Shown here: positions 30,565 through 41,489 of the stretch, piece after piece
Layout: every line of letters starts with the position of its first letter
How positions within the stretch are numbered: position 1 is the first letter of the stretch
Origin: Microbacteriaceae bacterium
GTDB lineage: Bacteria; Actinomycetota; Actinomycetes; Actinomycetales; Microbacteriaceae
DNA: 53,317 bases
NCBI GenBank assembly: GCA_019639055.1
Contig: JAHBSP010000011.1
Coordinates: 1 to 53,317 of the forward strand
Direction of reading: 5' to 3'
Notes under the pieces: generated by a model
What the model was told of the DNA's origin: nothing
Database searches by the model: none
Seen by the model: the letters and a program-made list of their open reading frames with translations, nothing else
Translations under genes and position numbers: made by a program

Positions 30565-31338
30565 GTGGCGACAAAGACTGAACTGAGTGTAAGCGTTGGA
30601 ACTCCGGCGGAGGAAGCGGGTCTCAAGCCATTCAAAGTGACCCTAAACATCCGTCGCTACAACCCTGAAACCGGTGATGAGGCTTTCTGGCAAGACTTTG
30701 ACGTAGAACTTTACGCCACTGACCGTGTGCTCGACGCACTACACAAAATTAAGTGGGAACAGGATGGCTCACTCGCCTTCCGTAGATCATGTGCCCACGG
30801 AGTCTGTGGTTCAGACGCTATGCGAATCAACGGTCGCAACCGTCTTGCCTGCAAAACCCTAATCAAGGACCTAGACATTACCCAGCCAATCTACGTTGAA
30901 GCAATCAAGGGTTTGCCTCTTGAGAAAGACCTAATCGTAGACATGGAACCATTCTTTGAATCGTTCCGTGAAGTGCAGCCATTCCTTGTCTCTAACACTC
31001 CCCCAGCAGGTGGCCGTGAGCGCCTCCAAAGCATTGCCGAGCGCGAGCGATTCGATGACACCACCAAGTGCATCCTTTGCGCCGCTTGCACCACCTCCTG
31101 CCCTGTGTTCTGGACAGACGGCCAATACTTCGGCCCTGCCGCTATTGTGAATGCGCACCGCTTCATCTTTGACAGTCGTGACGAAAACGCAGCAGCTCGC
31201 CTAGAAATCCTCAACGACAAAGAGGGGGTATGGCGTTGCCGCACCACCTTCAACTGCACCGATGCCTGCCCTCGCGGTATTCAAGTGACCAAGGCAATTG
31301 CCGAGGTTAAGGCAGCGGTTGTTCGCGGGCGGCCATAA
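30565..31338 (+). CDS. sdhB: Succinate dehydrogenase iron-sulfur subunit
   Basis: The 257-residue subunit carries three clusters: 'CAHGVCGSDAMRINGRNRLAC' region for [2Fe-2S], 'CILCAACTTSCPVFW' and 'CRTTFNCTDACPRGI' for the [4Fe-4S] and [3Fe-4S] clusters. It starts at GTG 4 nt after the sdhA stop, with AGAGGAAG upstream. It links flavin to the membrane quinone site. Confidence 0.96.
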   Translation: MATKTELSVSVGTPAEEAGLKPFKVTLNIRRYNPETGDEAFWQDFDVELYATDRVLDALHKIKWEQDGSLAFRRSCAHGVCGSDAMRINGRNRLACKTLIKDLDITQPIYVEAIKGLPLEKDLIVDMEPFFESFREVQPFLVSNTPPAGGRERLQSIAERERFDDTTKCILCAACTTSCPVFWTDGQYFGPAAIVNAHRFIFDSRDENAAARLEILNDKEGVWRCRTTFNCTDACPRGIQVTKAIAEVKAAVVRGRP

Positions 31339-31366
31339 AAGTCTCGGTTTATTACACCAATGAGAG

Positions 31367-31394
31367 AAGGCTGGAGAATGTTATCCCCAGCCTT
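31367..31394. terminator. Bidirectional terminator between sdhB and gdhA
   Basis: AAGGCTGG pairs perfectly with CCAGCCTT around 12 nt, with an A side and a T side, between two convergent genes. A second small inverted repeat (CTGATT / AATCAG, 31432-31449) overlaps the gdhA stop codon. Confidence 0.6.
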
Positions 31395-31445
31395 TCCCAT
31401 TTAGAGAGCGGTAACCAATAGCTCTTTAAACCTGATTCAATTCAA

Positions 31446-32831
<1,386 letters not shown>

Positions 32832-32943
32832 TCAGACGCACTAACCAGTTTTGCCAGTGTTACGACAGCACAGACGCAGGGGTTTTGCGCCCGGCGTCGT
32901 CGACGTACTAATTAAATAGTTGCACACTTTTTAAAATGCAACG

Positions 32944-33396
32944 TTACTGGCTTGCTAAATTGTTACTTTTTTGCGTCTGATAGGTAAACAGAATATATAG
33001 ACATAGCAACACCAAAACCAACAGATCTGCAACTATATATAGCCAATGAAGCGATGAAGGACCCGGGTCTCCACCCGCAATAATAATGTCGGAACGCTCC
33101 GCCAACATTGGTCTAATTACCAGAGCCTGAGTAGCAAGAGTCGCCCAGAGCAGCACGGTAGTCCAGATTCCACGCATCTTCAGTTGCGGACCGACCACAG
33201 CCAAAATAGTGAGAATAGAAAGCAGCACGAAACCGGCAATATTGGCAGCAATAAAAACGATTCGGCCAATGCCGAGACCTAGTTCGGTAGTAATCCCTGG
33301 CGCAGTGAACTTGAGTGGCGTTTCAATGAAGGAGAGACCGATGATTAGACCAATCCAGATTGAAGCGAAAATAGTTCTAAACATTGTCGTAATCAT
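32944..33396 (-). CDS. Four-helix membrane protein of unknown function
   Basis: The 150-residue protein has about four membrane helices ('IFASIWIGLIIGLSFIETPL', 'IVFIAANIAGFVLLSILTIL', 'TTVLLWATLATQALVI', 'IVADLLVLVLLCLYILF'). No catalytic motif is seen. It lies 18 bp after the CDF exporter on the same strand and may be cotranscribed with it. I do not recognise a named family. Confidence 0.75.
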   Translation of the reverse strand: MITTMFRTIFASIWIGLIIGLSFIETPLKFTAPGITTELGLGIGRIVFIAANIAGFVLLSILTILAVVGPQLKMRGIWTTVLLWATLATQALVIRPMLAERSDIIIAGGDPGPSSLHWLYIVADLLVLVLLCLYILFTYQTQKSNNLASQ

Positions 33397-33414
33397 GTTT
33401 TAAGATTACTCCGC

Positions 33415-34305
33415 TTAGGGGTGATGTTGTGAGGAAGGCTCATGCTGACTGAACTCCAAAGTCTCAATCTGGAAAGTGGAATGCTCGATCGACACTTCAA
33501 AGTGTGAGAGCACGCAGTTACGCACTTCCTGCAGTATTCCCTGTGCGTGCCCGTCTCGGAAACATTCATCAGCGACCACAACATGCGCAGTAATGGTGGG
33601 TAATCCGGTGGCGACAGTCGATGCGTGTAGGTCGTGCACGTCAATAACGTGTTTCAGTTGCAGAATATGTTCTCGCACCTCATCAAGATCTAGCCCCTCC
33701 GGCGCGAACTCCATCAGCACTGCCAGGGTTTCTGTCATAAGCCTGTAAGCCCTCGGAACTATCAACGCAACTATCAGGAGGCTGGCTATCGCATCCGCCC
33801 GCATAAAACCTGTTGTCGCAATCACAATCGCAGCGACGATTACCCCGACAGAACCTAGGGCATCGTTTAGCACCTCAAGGAAAGCAGCCCGCATATTGAA
33901 ATTTTCATGCCTGCTTGAGGAAAGAATAACCAGGCCAAGAATATTTGCGGCAAGACCGAGCACACCAAATATAAGTAGTTCAAGTCCGGGCACTTCCGGT
34001 GGCTCTATCAAGCGACGGATGCCTTCAACCAGCGCATAGATTCCAATACCAATCAGCAGAGTCGCCTGGAAAAAAGCGGCAATCACTTCGATGCGCCTAA
34101 AACCCCAAGTGCGATTACTGCTGGTGGGTCGGTGCATCAGGAAAGCGGCGATAAGTGCGACAAGCAGCCCAATAGAGTCTGTGGCTGCATGCACAGTATC
34201 GGTGAGAAGTGCGAGGCTACCGGTGACATATGCACCGATTGCCTGCGCCACCACGATACTCGCGGTGATGCAGAAAACAATTAGCAGTTTTGTGCGCATC
34301 CTCAT
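33415..34305 (-). CDS. Cation diffusion facilitator (CDF) metal exporter
   Basis: The 296-residue protein has six hydrophobic helices and a cytoplasmic C-terminal domain, the CzcD/ZitB layout. Helix 2 has HxxxD in 'TDTVHAATDSIG'. Helix 5, where zinc transporters usually have HxxxD, has 'EVLNDALGS', so Glu stands in place of His. The C-terminus is His-containing ('QHEPSSQHHP'). It likely exports a divalent metal in exchange for protons; which metal is unclear. Confidence 0.88.
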   Translation of the reverse strand: MRMRTKLLIVFCITASIVVAQAIGAYVTGSLALLTDTVHAATDSIGLLVALIAAFLMHRPTSSNRTWGFRRIEVIAAFFQATLLIGIGIYALVEGIRRLIEPPEVPGLELLIFGVLGLAANILGLVILSSSRHENFNMRAAFLEVLNDALGSVGVIVAAIVIATTGFMRADAIASLLIVALIVPRAYRLMTETLAVLMEFAPEGLDLDEVREHILQLKHVIDVHDLHASTVATGLPTITAHVVVADECFRDGHAQGILQEVRNCVLSHFEVSIEHSTFQIETLEFSQHEPSSQHHP

Positions 34306-34345
34306 ATTTCAAGCCTAGCTACTAAAAATCCAGTTATGCTAAATC

Positions 34346-34368
34346 CAATACACCGATGTATTAATACA
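34346..34368. promoter_or_regulatory. Nested palindrome upstream of the uracil permease gene
   Basis: AATACA (34346-34351), TGTATT (34357-34362) and AATACA (34363-34368) form two overlapping inverted repeats; 34357-34368 is a perfect 12-bp palindrome, TGTATTAATACA. It sits 45 bp before the permease start, where an operator would lie. The regulator is unknown. Confidence 0.45.
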
Positions 34369-34412
34369 CGGCCGTGAGGTAGGGTACCTAAAAACTCAAT
34401 GAAAGAAGAAGA

Positions 34413-35678
34413 ATGGCTCTTCCTTGGAAACTTCACGGAAATGGCAAGGACGTTAGCGCAAGCGAAATAGTCCTACCCGAAGAACGGCTCAGCTGGCCGC
34501 GCACAATCGGTCTCGGTGCACAGCACGTTGTCGCAATGTTCGGTGCCACATTCCTCGTTCCGGTCATCACCGGATTCCCGCCAGCTACTACCCTGCTTTT
34601 CTCAGGTATTGGCACCCTCCTTTTCCTAATCATCACCAGAAATAAACTCCCCAGCTACCTAGGGTCATCGTTTGCTTTCCTCGCTCCAATCGGCGCGGCC
34701 ACCGCATCCGGCGGAAAAGGCGTTGCACTCGCTGGTGTGATTGTTGTTGGTGTGATGCTCGCCCTGGTTGGTCTTGTCGCCCACTTCGCCGGCACCAAAT
34801 GGATTGATTGGCTGATGCCTCCAGTCGTTTCTGGCACCATCGTGGCGCTGATCGGTTTCAACCTGGCACCGGCCGCGAAAGGCAACTTCGAAGCCGCCCC
34901 GCTAACAGCTGTCGTTACTCTCGGCGCAGTTATTCTCACCACCGTGCTTTTCAAAGGCTTGATTGGTCGCCTGTCAATTCTGATTGGTGTCGTTATCGGT
35001 TATGCCTTTGCCGCCTACATGGGTGAGGTCAAATTCGATGGACTCGGGGATGCTGACTGGTTCGGCCTTCCAGAATTCACCACACCGGTATTTGACGCCG
35101 GGCACATCGCCATCTACTTGATGTTCCTGCCGGTCGTGCTGGCACTTATCGCAGAAAACGTTGGCCACGTAAAAGGTGTGGGGCAGCTCACAAACCGCAA
35201 CCTCGATCCACTGGTTGGTAAGGCGCTCTTTGCTGACGGTCTCGCTACCGTAATTGCTGGTGCGGGTGGTGGATCACCAACAACCACATACGGCGAAAAT
35301 ATCGGTGTGATGAGCGCAACTCGCGTTTTCTCCACCGCTGCATACTGGGTTGCCGGTATCGTTGCTATCCTGCTCGGCCTCTCACCAAAGGTTGGCGTAC
35401 TAATCTCCACCATTCCAGCCGGTGTACTCGGTGGCGTGACCACGGCATTGTATGGACTTATCGGAATTATTGGTGTGCGCATCTGGGTGGAAAACAAGGT
35501 TGATTTCTCGAAACCAATCAACCAGTTCACTGCCGGTATAGCGTTAATCATTGCAATAGCCGACTACGCCCTTAGTTGGGGCGACCTATCATTCAAGGGT
35601 ATTATCCTCGGCACCGTCGCGGCGTTGGTCGTTTATCACGTGATGAAGGTGCTCGGAAAAATCCGCGGAACTACATAG
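34413..35678 (+). CDS. uraA: Uracil permease (NCS2 family)
   Basis: The 421-residue nucleobase:proton symporter shows 'GAQHVVAMFGATFLVPVITG', the substrate-binding 'ALIAENVGHVKGVG' and 'GAGGGSPTTTYGENIGVMS'. These match UraA closely, including the key Glu residues. GAAAGAAGAAGA precedes the ATG. It complements the nucleoside importer and phosphorylase encoded at 19.6-26.5 kb. Its stop overlaps the convergent otsAB stop by 8 bp. Confidence 0.9.
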   Translation: MALPWKLHGNGKDVSASEIVLPEERLSWPRTIGLGAQHVVAMFGATFLVPVITGFPPATTLLFSGIGTLLFLIITRNKLPSYLGSSFAFLAPIGAATASGGKGVALAGVIVVGVMLALVGLVAHFAGTKWIDWLMPPVVSGTIVALIGFNLAPAAKGNFEAAPLTAVVTLGAVILTTVLFKGLIGRLSILIGVVIGYAFAAYMGEVKFDGLGDADWFGLPEFTTPVFDAGHIAIYLMFLPVVLALIAENVGHVKGVGQLTNRNLDPLVGKALFADGLATVIAGAGGGSPTTTYGENIGVMSATRVFSTAAYWVAGIVAILLGLSPKVGVLISTIPAGVLGGVTTALYGLIGIIGVRIWVENKVDFSKPINQFTAGIALIIAIADYALSWGDLSFKGIILGTVAALVVYHVMKVLGKIRGTT

Positions 35679-37980
35679 AACCGACAGTAATACCGGTTCG
35701 GTATTCGGCAAGCATCGCTAGTACTGCAGCAACATCCTCAGGGCTGTCGACTCTCTCACTGGCGATGCTTTCGCCTGCGCCAACTTTTATTCCAAGATCT
35801 GAATGCTTAAGCACAGCAAAAGCATCCTCATCGGTCACATCGTCACCAATAAAAAGCACCGGTGCGTGAGGATTTAGAGTGCGGATGCCTGAAAGCACCT
35901 GACCTTTATCGTTGCGCCTTATAGAAAGCTCTCTAACCATCTTCCCCACACGCACCTCAAGACCAGCAGCTTTACCCATCTCCGCTGCTGCTTCAAGGAT
36001 GTCTTCTGCATTTTCAGGGTCTGGCACCTGCCTGGTGTGAATGGCAACCCCGAAAGGTTTCGGTTCCAGATACACTCCCTTTTCACTACCAAAAACTCGC
36101 GAAACCCGATTGACAAGTTTCTCCACTCGCTCTACTTCTTCTTCCGACAGCGATTCTGGAGTTAGCATCGCTGATAGGTTTGCCTCAAGAAATTGCTTTG
36201 CAGTTACCTCATCAAGCTCAGCACCGTGAGAACCTGAAACAATCCATCCATCTGTCTGCACTCCTGTTTCCATGATTGAAGCTAAAGATCTGCCGGTTAG
36301 TAAAGCAATCTGCACCCCTGGCGAGCGCTGAAGTATTTCAAGAGCATGCTGGGCACGAGGAAGTATCCGCGCCTGTGAAGGATGTTTCACCAGCGGTGCT
36401 AGCGTTCCATCGAAATCAAGAGCGAGAGTAAGCGAATCCGCAGTGGCCATTCTCCTAAGTTTTGCTTCGATAGATTTAGGTATAAAAGCAGGGGCAGCGA
36501 ATGCTAAATCTTTGGAAAAGTTCTCTGTTTCACTAATCTCTCCCCATTTTGAAGCAGTAGTTACCGCCCTTAAGAAATTGCTCGCCCAGTTAGACACATC
36601 ATTTTCACTAACAACCTTACGAAGCGCAGTCATTCTGCGCTGTTGCTCACTATTAGGCATATGCACCGCTCTAACTATGGCAGCTTTTAGTCCCTCAATA
36701 TCGTGAGGATTAACCAGCAATGCTTGCCTCAACTCGTCTGCAGATCCGGTAAATTCACTCAGAATCAGCACCCCGGTGCTATCGCCCCTTGAAGCAATAT
36801 ATTCTTTAGCAACCAGGTTCATTCCGTCACGAAGCGCGGTTACTAGTAGCACATCAGCGGCGACATAGAGCGCCGCCATTTCCTCGCGTGAGAATCCCTG
36901 ATGCAGATACACCACCGGTGTGCGCCCTATTGATCCGTATTGACCATTGATACGGCCAACCGTTACTTCAATCTCATTTCGTAAAACTTTATAGGCCTCG
37001 ACTCGTTCCCGACTGGGGCTAGCGACCTGCACCAACACTGTGGAGCCGGTCTCGGCATCCGCCAGTAATTCTTCATAAGCCTTCAAACGGTGATGGATGC
37101 CTTTTGTGTAGTCGAGCCGGTCAACCCCCAAAATTATCTTCTCTGGATTGCCTAAATCTGCTCGGATTTCGGATGCCCGCTTCCGAATGTCTTCACGCGA
37201 GGCAAGTTCTGAAAAGAAATTGAAATCAATAGATATTGGAAACTCTTGAGCAAGAACCTGCCGCTGTGAGCCGTCACCAGCATCGGTAACCATCACGATA
37301 TTTCCGTAGGAAGGATATGCTGTGTATCGCTCCACCACTGCGCGGAAACTATTGGCATCTTGGACTCTTTGGAAACCAATGACGTCGGCACCCAACAGAC
37401 CTTCCACAATTTGTCTACGCCAGGGTAATTGCGCGAATATGGCTCTAGCAGGAAAAGGGATGTGCATAAAGAATGCGATGGTGAGGTCTTGACGCTGTTC
37501 TCGCAGCATTGCTGGCACAAGTTGTAACTGATAGTCGTGAATCCACACGATCGAATTTGGTTTAGCTTCTGCGGCTATTCGATCTGCAAATTTCTGATTC
37601 ACTCGCTTGTAGGCGTCCCACCATTCGCGATGAAACCTTGGCGGCGTAATCACGTCATGGTAAAGCGGCCAAATAGTGCCGTTTGAGAATCCCTCATAAT
37701 ATTCAGCGATATCTTCACTGCTTAAAGAAACAGTCGCTAACTGCATATTGTCTATTTGAAATGTTTCAAGAGAAATATCGGGGCCACCTGCCCAGCCGAT
37801 CCACAAGCATCCCATCTCTTGCACAATTGGTTCAACAGCAGTGACTAGACCGCCAGGTGCTTTCACCCACGATTCTTGCCCGGAATCATTGACAAAATGA
37901 TCAACTGGCAATCGGTTTGAAACTACAACTAGGTTGCGATTACCGACTAAAGATTTGGTCTGCTTTTTGACATTAGACAC
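35671..37980 (-). CDS. otsAB: Bifunctional trehalose-6-phosphate synthase / phosphatase
   Basis: The 769-residue fusion has an N-terminal GT20 synthase ('[14 protein letters not shown]', '[10 protein letters not shown]', '[17 protein letters not shown]', '[13 protein letters not shown]', '[12 protein letters not shown]') and a C-terminal HAD phosphatase ('[16 protein letters not shown]', 'LLTGRSLA', '[12 protein letters not shown]'). It makes trehalose from UDP-glucose and glucose-6-phosphate. The open frame starts at 38025, but GTG at 37980 has AGGAGAGG 9 nt upstream and is the likely start. In many bacteria the two activities are separate genes. Confidence 0.94.
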   Translation of the reverse strand: MSNVKKQTKSLVGNRNLVVVSNRLPVDHFVNDSGQESWVKAPGGLVTAVEPIVQEMGCLWIGWAGGPDISLETFQIDNMQLATVSLSSEDIAEYYEGFSNGTIWPLYHDVITPPRFHREWWDAYKRVNQKFADRIAAEAKPNSIVWIHDYQLQLVPAMLREQRQDLTIAFFMHIPFPARAIFAQLPWRRQIVEGLLGADVIGFQRVQDANSFRAVVERYTAYPSYGNIVMVTDAGDGSQRQVLAQEFPISIDFNFFSELASREDIRKRASEIRADLGNPEKIILGVDRLDYTKGIHHRLKAYEELLADAETGSTVLVQVASPSRERVEAYKVLRNEIEVTVGRINGQYGSIGRTPVVYLHQGFSREEMAALYVAADVLLVTALRDGMNLVAKEYIASRGDSTGVLILSEFTGSADELRQALLVNPHDIEGLKAAIVRAVHMPNSEQQRRMTALRKVVSENDVSNWASNFLRAVTTASKWGEISETENFSKDLAFAAPAFIPKSIEAKLRRMATADSLTLALDFDGTLAPLVKHPSQARILPRAQHALEILQRSPGVQIALLTGRSLASIMETGVQTDGWIVSGSHGAELDEVTAKQFLEANLSAMLTPESLSEEEVERVEKLVNRVSRVFGSEKGVYLEPKPFGVAIHTRQVPDPENAEDILEAAAEMGKAAGLEVRVGKMVRELSIRRNDKGQVLSGIRTLNPHAPVLFIGDDVTDEDAFAVLKHSDLGIKVGAGESIASERVDSPEDVAAVLAMLAEYRTGITVGSM

Positions 37981-38049
37981 TAAAGGTTTCCTCTCCTGCT
38001 TATAAACCAGACAGTTTCGGCCCACTATCCAGTCTAGACAGTTGAGTTT

Positions 38050-38778
38050 TTAGGTGTACTGCCCGTAGGTTAAAGCAAGATCCCAGGGCTGGACACCTGG
38101 CCACGTGGAAACTGCGTGTGCCATGAATATTGACACAGCTTTAGGGGTGGAATCGTTGAGCGGGCCAACCATGCTCGCACCGATTTCTCCCGGAAGCAGA
38201 TGCGGTTCCCAAACCGGCGATCCTTTTGGTTGAGGGGAAGCTTCAATACGAACCTCGCCATCGAGAATCGCAAACAGAGTGTATGGAACTTTTGGCGCAT
38301 CCCAGCCCGCTAATTCGAGGAGCACATACTCATTTCGCTCAATCGCGCTCTTGATAACTAGGGCAAGGAAGTTGATGAATTCGTTGTAGTCCCAGTCTGC
38401 GGGATTTTGGATGCGCTGAATCTGAAACACTTCAGACCCCGCAGATGCAGTGTTTTCACCGTCAAACGCCAGTCGCCCGGGCAGTATAAGTGAATTGCGA
38501 TCTTCTGTTAGAAGGCCAGCCTCACGGAATCTGCGTTCCTCGCGCGCCGTGCGAGCGACGATCCCCCTACCAACTCTGGCGTTGAAATGCTCAGGCTTTT
38601 CGACCAGATAGAGTTCTGAGTTGTTTCTCGACCCTTTCGCACTGTCGGCCATTCGGTCATCAAAAATCCGGACTACACCATTCACGCACAGACTGAACTG
38701 CACAGTATGCAGTGATTGCCCGACTTGAAGTCCCTCAGGTAAGGCACCCGGTTCGTTACTGTTCTCAAAACTATCCAC
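38050..38778 (-). CDS. Conserved hypothetical protein (possible YbjN/T3SS-chaperone-like fold)
   Basis: The 242-residue soluble protein has no clear motif. The middle ('NPADWDYNEFINFLALVIK') and 'VLLELAGWDAPKVPYTLFAI' recall actinobacterial proteins annotated as peptide-binding chaperones of the YbjN/T3SS-chaperone-like group, but this is only a resemblance from memory. It starts at GTG 38778 with no ribosome site, 18 bp from a divergent gene, so it may be leaderless. Confidence 0.65.
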   Translation of the reverse strand: MDSFENSNEPGALPEGLQVGQSLHTVQFSLCVNGVVRIFDDRMADSAKGSRNNSELYLVEKPEHFNARVGRGIVARTAREERRFREAGLLTEDRNSLILPGRLAFDGENTASAGSEVFQIQRIQNPADWDYNEFINFLALVIKSAIERNEYVLLELAGWDAPKVPYTLFAILDGEVRIEASPQPKGSPVWEPHLLPGEIGASMVGPLNDSTPKAVSIFMAHAVSTWPGVQPWDLALTYGQYT

Positions 38779-38796
38779 TTAAGTAATCATAGAGAT

Positions 38797-39366
38797 ATGA
38801 AATCTTTTGTGCTTTTACTCCGCGGAATCAATGTCGGAGGCAAAAACAAAGTGCCGATGGCGGACTTTAGAAACCACCTCGAGGTAGCTGGTTTTAATAA
38901 CGTAACGACCTACATCCAGAGCGGAAATGCGGTTATTAGTTCCAGCCTGAGCGCAAACGAGGTTTCAGAGAAAGTGGAAACAATCCTAGAAACTAACTTC
39001 GCTCTTGATAGTAAAGTTCGTGCGTTAGCAATCGAACATGAGAGTTACCGCAAAGTAGTTTTAGAAGCCCCAACAGAATTTCAATCACCGAGCGATGAAT
39101 ACCGCTACGACGTTATTTTTCTTATTGATCGGAACGCTGAAGCAGCATTCGAAGAAACTCCTGCGAAGGAAGGGCTCGACAAGAAGTGGTTAGGGGCTGA
39201 AGTTATTTACTATCGCAGGCCCTCTCAAACTAACCCGGACTACACAAAGACTCACGCCAGCAGGATGATTCAAAAGCCTGTTTACCAAAATATGACGGTG
39301 AGGAACTGGAATACGACAGTAAAGATGTTAGAACTTTTGGATTCATCTCAGCCGCAAACGCGCTGA
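38797..39366 (+). CDS. DUF1697 family protein
   Basis: The 189-residue protein starts 'MKSFVLLLRGINVGGKNKVP' and has 'TTYIQSGNAVISS' and a C-terminal 'NWNTTVKMLEL', diagnostic for DUF1697. The function of the family is unknown. There is no good ribosome site before ATG at 38797. Confidence 0.9.
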   Translation: MKSFVLLLRGINVGGKNKVPMADFRNHLEVAGFNNVTTYIQSGNAVISSSLSANEVSEKVETILETNFALDSKVRALAIEHESYRKVVLEAPTEFQSPSDEYRYDVIFLIDRNAEAAFEETPAKEGLDKKWLGAEVIYYRRPSQTNPDYTKTHASRMIQKPVYQNMTVRNWNTTVKMLELLDSSQPQTR

Positions 39367-39447
39367 ACAATTGCCTCGCCTTTGGATGTCAGTGGTTACC
39401 CCTATTCTTTAGGAACCACTACCAATCAAGTGGGGGAAGTAGGCACG

Positions 39448-40197
39448 ATGAAAGAACTGGCTAAACGCCACCGCTACGCACAGTCTTGGTGGTTCGCCTC
39501 AGAAATCCAGCGCAGACATCCGGAATTCCTGATTGTTGAAATGCACCCTGGTGGCGGCATGTACGATGTGCTCGCTGTAATGGACCAGGAAGTTTACAAA
39601 CCAAATTTTGACGGCGACAGCAACAAACTGATGATCAATCGCGAAGGCACAATTCAGGGGCACAAGACCGTGCATCTTCCCGATGGTGAAAGCAGTTTTG
39701 AATCAAAAATACTTGTCGAAAACTGGCATGACATCTACGACACCGACGATTCTTACCGTTTTCTGCGCATATTTGAACAGTACATGCGTTGGATGGCGCC
39801 AAGCGAGACCCCTCACACTTCTCCGAGGACACTCGCTTACAGATTTATTTCGGCAACGCTGCATCTGCAACTTCACGCTAGAGAATTGTGGGATGCTCGC
39901 AACAGCTTCAAAGACAGCAGCGAGATGATGATCCGTGAACCTGAACCAAGATTTATTAAAGACTTTCCGGCAGCTATTGAAGACCGAAATATCGTGCACA
40001 AGCAGGGATTTTGGGGTGAGCCTGATTCGCATTTTTGGGCCCTTACCCGCGATGAAGAAGCCCAACTTCTGATTTCGATCGAGGGCAAAGTCTATTTCCG
40101 AAACGGTAACGCCCTGGACCTAATGAAAATCTACGACAAGAACAATCGAAAACTAATGCCAACAGTAGTTGCAGTTATGCGTCCATGGTTGAAGTAA
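39448..40197 (+). CDS. Conserved actinobacterial protein (YbjN/T3SS-chaperone-like group, tentative)
   Basis: The 249-residue protein begins MKELAKRHRYAQSWWFASEI, followed by 'HPGGGMYDVLAVMD', features I associate with an actinobacterial family annotated as peptide-binding chaperone-like. The open frame starts at 39382, but ATG at 39448 has GGGGGAAG upstream. No signal peptide or membrane helix. Role unknown; it may be related to the protein at 38050-38778. Confidence 0.72.
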   Translation: MKELAKRHRYAQSWWFASEIQRRHPEFLIVEMHPGGGMYDVLAVMDQEVYKPNFDGDSNKLMINREGTIQGHKTVHLPDGESSFESKILVENWHDIYDTDDSYRFLRIFEQYMRWMAPSETPHTSPRTLAYRFISATLHLQLHARELWDARNSFKDSSEMMIREPEPRFIKDFPAAIEDRNIVHKQGFWGEPDSHFWALTRDEEAQLLISIEGKVYFRNGNALDLMKIYDKNNRKLMPTVVAVMRPWLK

Positions 40198-40202
40198 AGA
40201 AG

Positions 40203-40814
40203 CTACCTTCTAGACCCCGATAGCAGAGAAACTAACCATATTAGTGCCACAGAGAGCACAAACAGCCCTCCTATGGTTATGGCTACACTCATCCATCCAT
40301 CGGTGGCAGGGTTCAGGAAGGGATATGGGTACCATCCGGTGAGCTGCCCACGCACCAGTGCGTAGATTATGTAGGCGACCGGATAAATCATCCACAAGAA
40401 CGATCGACTGAAATGAAGTCTATGCCTGGGGCGATCTAGCAGGTAATCAATCAGAGCTACTGCAGGAATAATGTAGTGCAACACGGTGTTGTCCCAAGGC
40501 ACTGCCGTCAAAGGTAGCCCCTCCATGCCTGAAAGCAGTAGCGCAAACCCGATACCAACTACCAGAATGAATGCGGTGCTAAGTCCTCGCAAATTATCTA
40601 CCAGCCGACTACTGCGCCCAGACGCTACCGCGTAGGCACCTATTAGAAGCACCAGCGCGGTGAGGATGTTGTTTTGAATAGTGAAATAGCTCAGAAAGTT
40701 TATAGTGACAAAAACTTGTCTTTCTATCAGAGTAGCGATCTCAGTGACTACTGCAGCAAAACCGAGAAGTGCAAAAAATGTCTTGTAAGTGACGAGGAAA
40801 GTTCTGTGACTCAT
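40203..40814 (-). CDS. Pr6Pr family membrane protein
   Basis: The 203-residue protein has about six membrane helices. 'VPWDNTVLHYIIPAVALIDY' and 'FFALLGFAAVV' match the Pr6Pr (FAR-17a/AIG1-like) family. Function not established. It is convergent with the preceding gene, 5 bp apart. Confidence 0.85.
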   Translation of the reverse strand: MSHRTFLVTYKTFFALLGFAAVVTEIATLIERQVFVTINFLSYFTIQNNILTALVLLIGAYAVASGRSSRLVDNLRGLSTAFILVVGIGFALLLSGMEGLPLTAVPWDNTVLHYIIPAVALIDYLLDRPRHRLHFSRSFLWMIYPVAYIIYALVRGQLTGWYPYPFLNPATDGWMSVAITIGGLFVLSVALIWLVSLLSGSRR

Positions 40815-40855
40815 GAACTCAGACTAGTGGCAATTCCACTAAATCTGTGCGAGAT

Positions 40856-41149
40856 TTAATCGTCTGCTTCCTCGTCTATGTAGCCTTCGCTGGTATGCGC
40901 ACTGGCATCCCGACGCCTACGAAGTAGCGAAGCTTCCTCAAAAATCTTCTCAATATGCTTGTGTTTGACTTTGACCTGCTGCGATTGCTTCACATGCAAA
41001 AGGTCGTCGAAGCTGACATTGAACTCTTCAAGGATGGCTATATGCGAATCCTCAAGCAACTCACCGTCGCAAAAAAGCAGCACGGCTTCTTTTAATAATT
41101 TCGCTTGAGCTTCGTTTGGAATTGGCCCAAGCTGTCCTTGGTTTTCCAT
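40856..41149 (-). CDS. Small conserved hypothetical protein
   Basis: The 97-residue acidic/basic soluble protein contains 'KLLKEAVLLFCDGELLEDSH' and a C-terminal basic patch 'LLRRRRDAS'. No domain recognised. Start uncertain: ATG at 41149 or TTG at 41170, neither with a good ribosome site. It lies 45 bp after dodecin on the same strand. Confidence 0.6.
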   Translation of the reverse strand: MENQGQLGPIPNEAQAKLLKEAVLLFCDGELLEDSHIAILEEFNVSFDDLLHVKQSQQVKVKHKHIEKIFEEASLLRRRRDASAHTSEGYIDEEADD

Positions 41150-41194
41150 GTTTCCATGGTAATTCAGCAAGGACAGTTTAGGCTATAAGACTTC

Positions 41195-41404
41195 TTAGTC
41201 TTCCAAAACAAAAGTGATCTCAAGGATTACTTGGTAGGCAACAACCTTCCCACCCTCGACTTCAACCTTTTGGCTTTTAACCCATGCACCAGTCACGTTA
41301 CGCAGTGTTTGGGCGGCTCTTTCAATACCAACCTGAATAGCTTTCTCAAAGCTCTCTGTTGAGCGAGCGCTTAGTTGAGTTATTCTTGCAATCGATTCGG
41401 ACAT
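41195..41404 (-). CDS. Dodecin (flavin-storage protein)
   Basis: The 69-residue protein 'SESIARITQLSARSTESFEKA' with 'VGIERAAQTLRNVTGAWVKS' matches bacterial dodecin, which forms a hollow 12-mer that binds flavins. ATG at 41404 is chosen since AGGAG lies 6 nt upstream and it gives the normal family length; the open frame itself begins 10 codons earlier. Trp in 'GAWV' is the flavin-stacking residue. Confidence 0.93.
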   Translation of the reverse strand: MSESIARITQLSARSTESFEKAIQVGIERAAQTLRNVTGAWVKSQKVEVEGGKVVAYQVILEITFVLED

Positions 41405-41489
41405 TTCTGCTCCTAACTTTCGAATTAAAACCAATGCTAGACCTCTACGGTAAATCTTGCATACCCCTGTCGAGGGTTAAACTTATTCG

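Noticed and set aside
28800..31300. Long antisense frames over sdhA and sdhB
   Set aside because: They have no ribosome sites or recognised domains and come from codon bias of the real genes.
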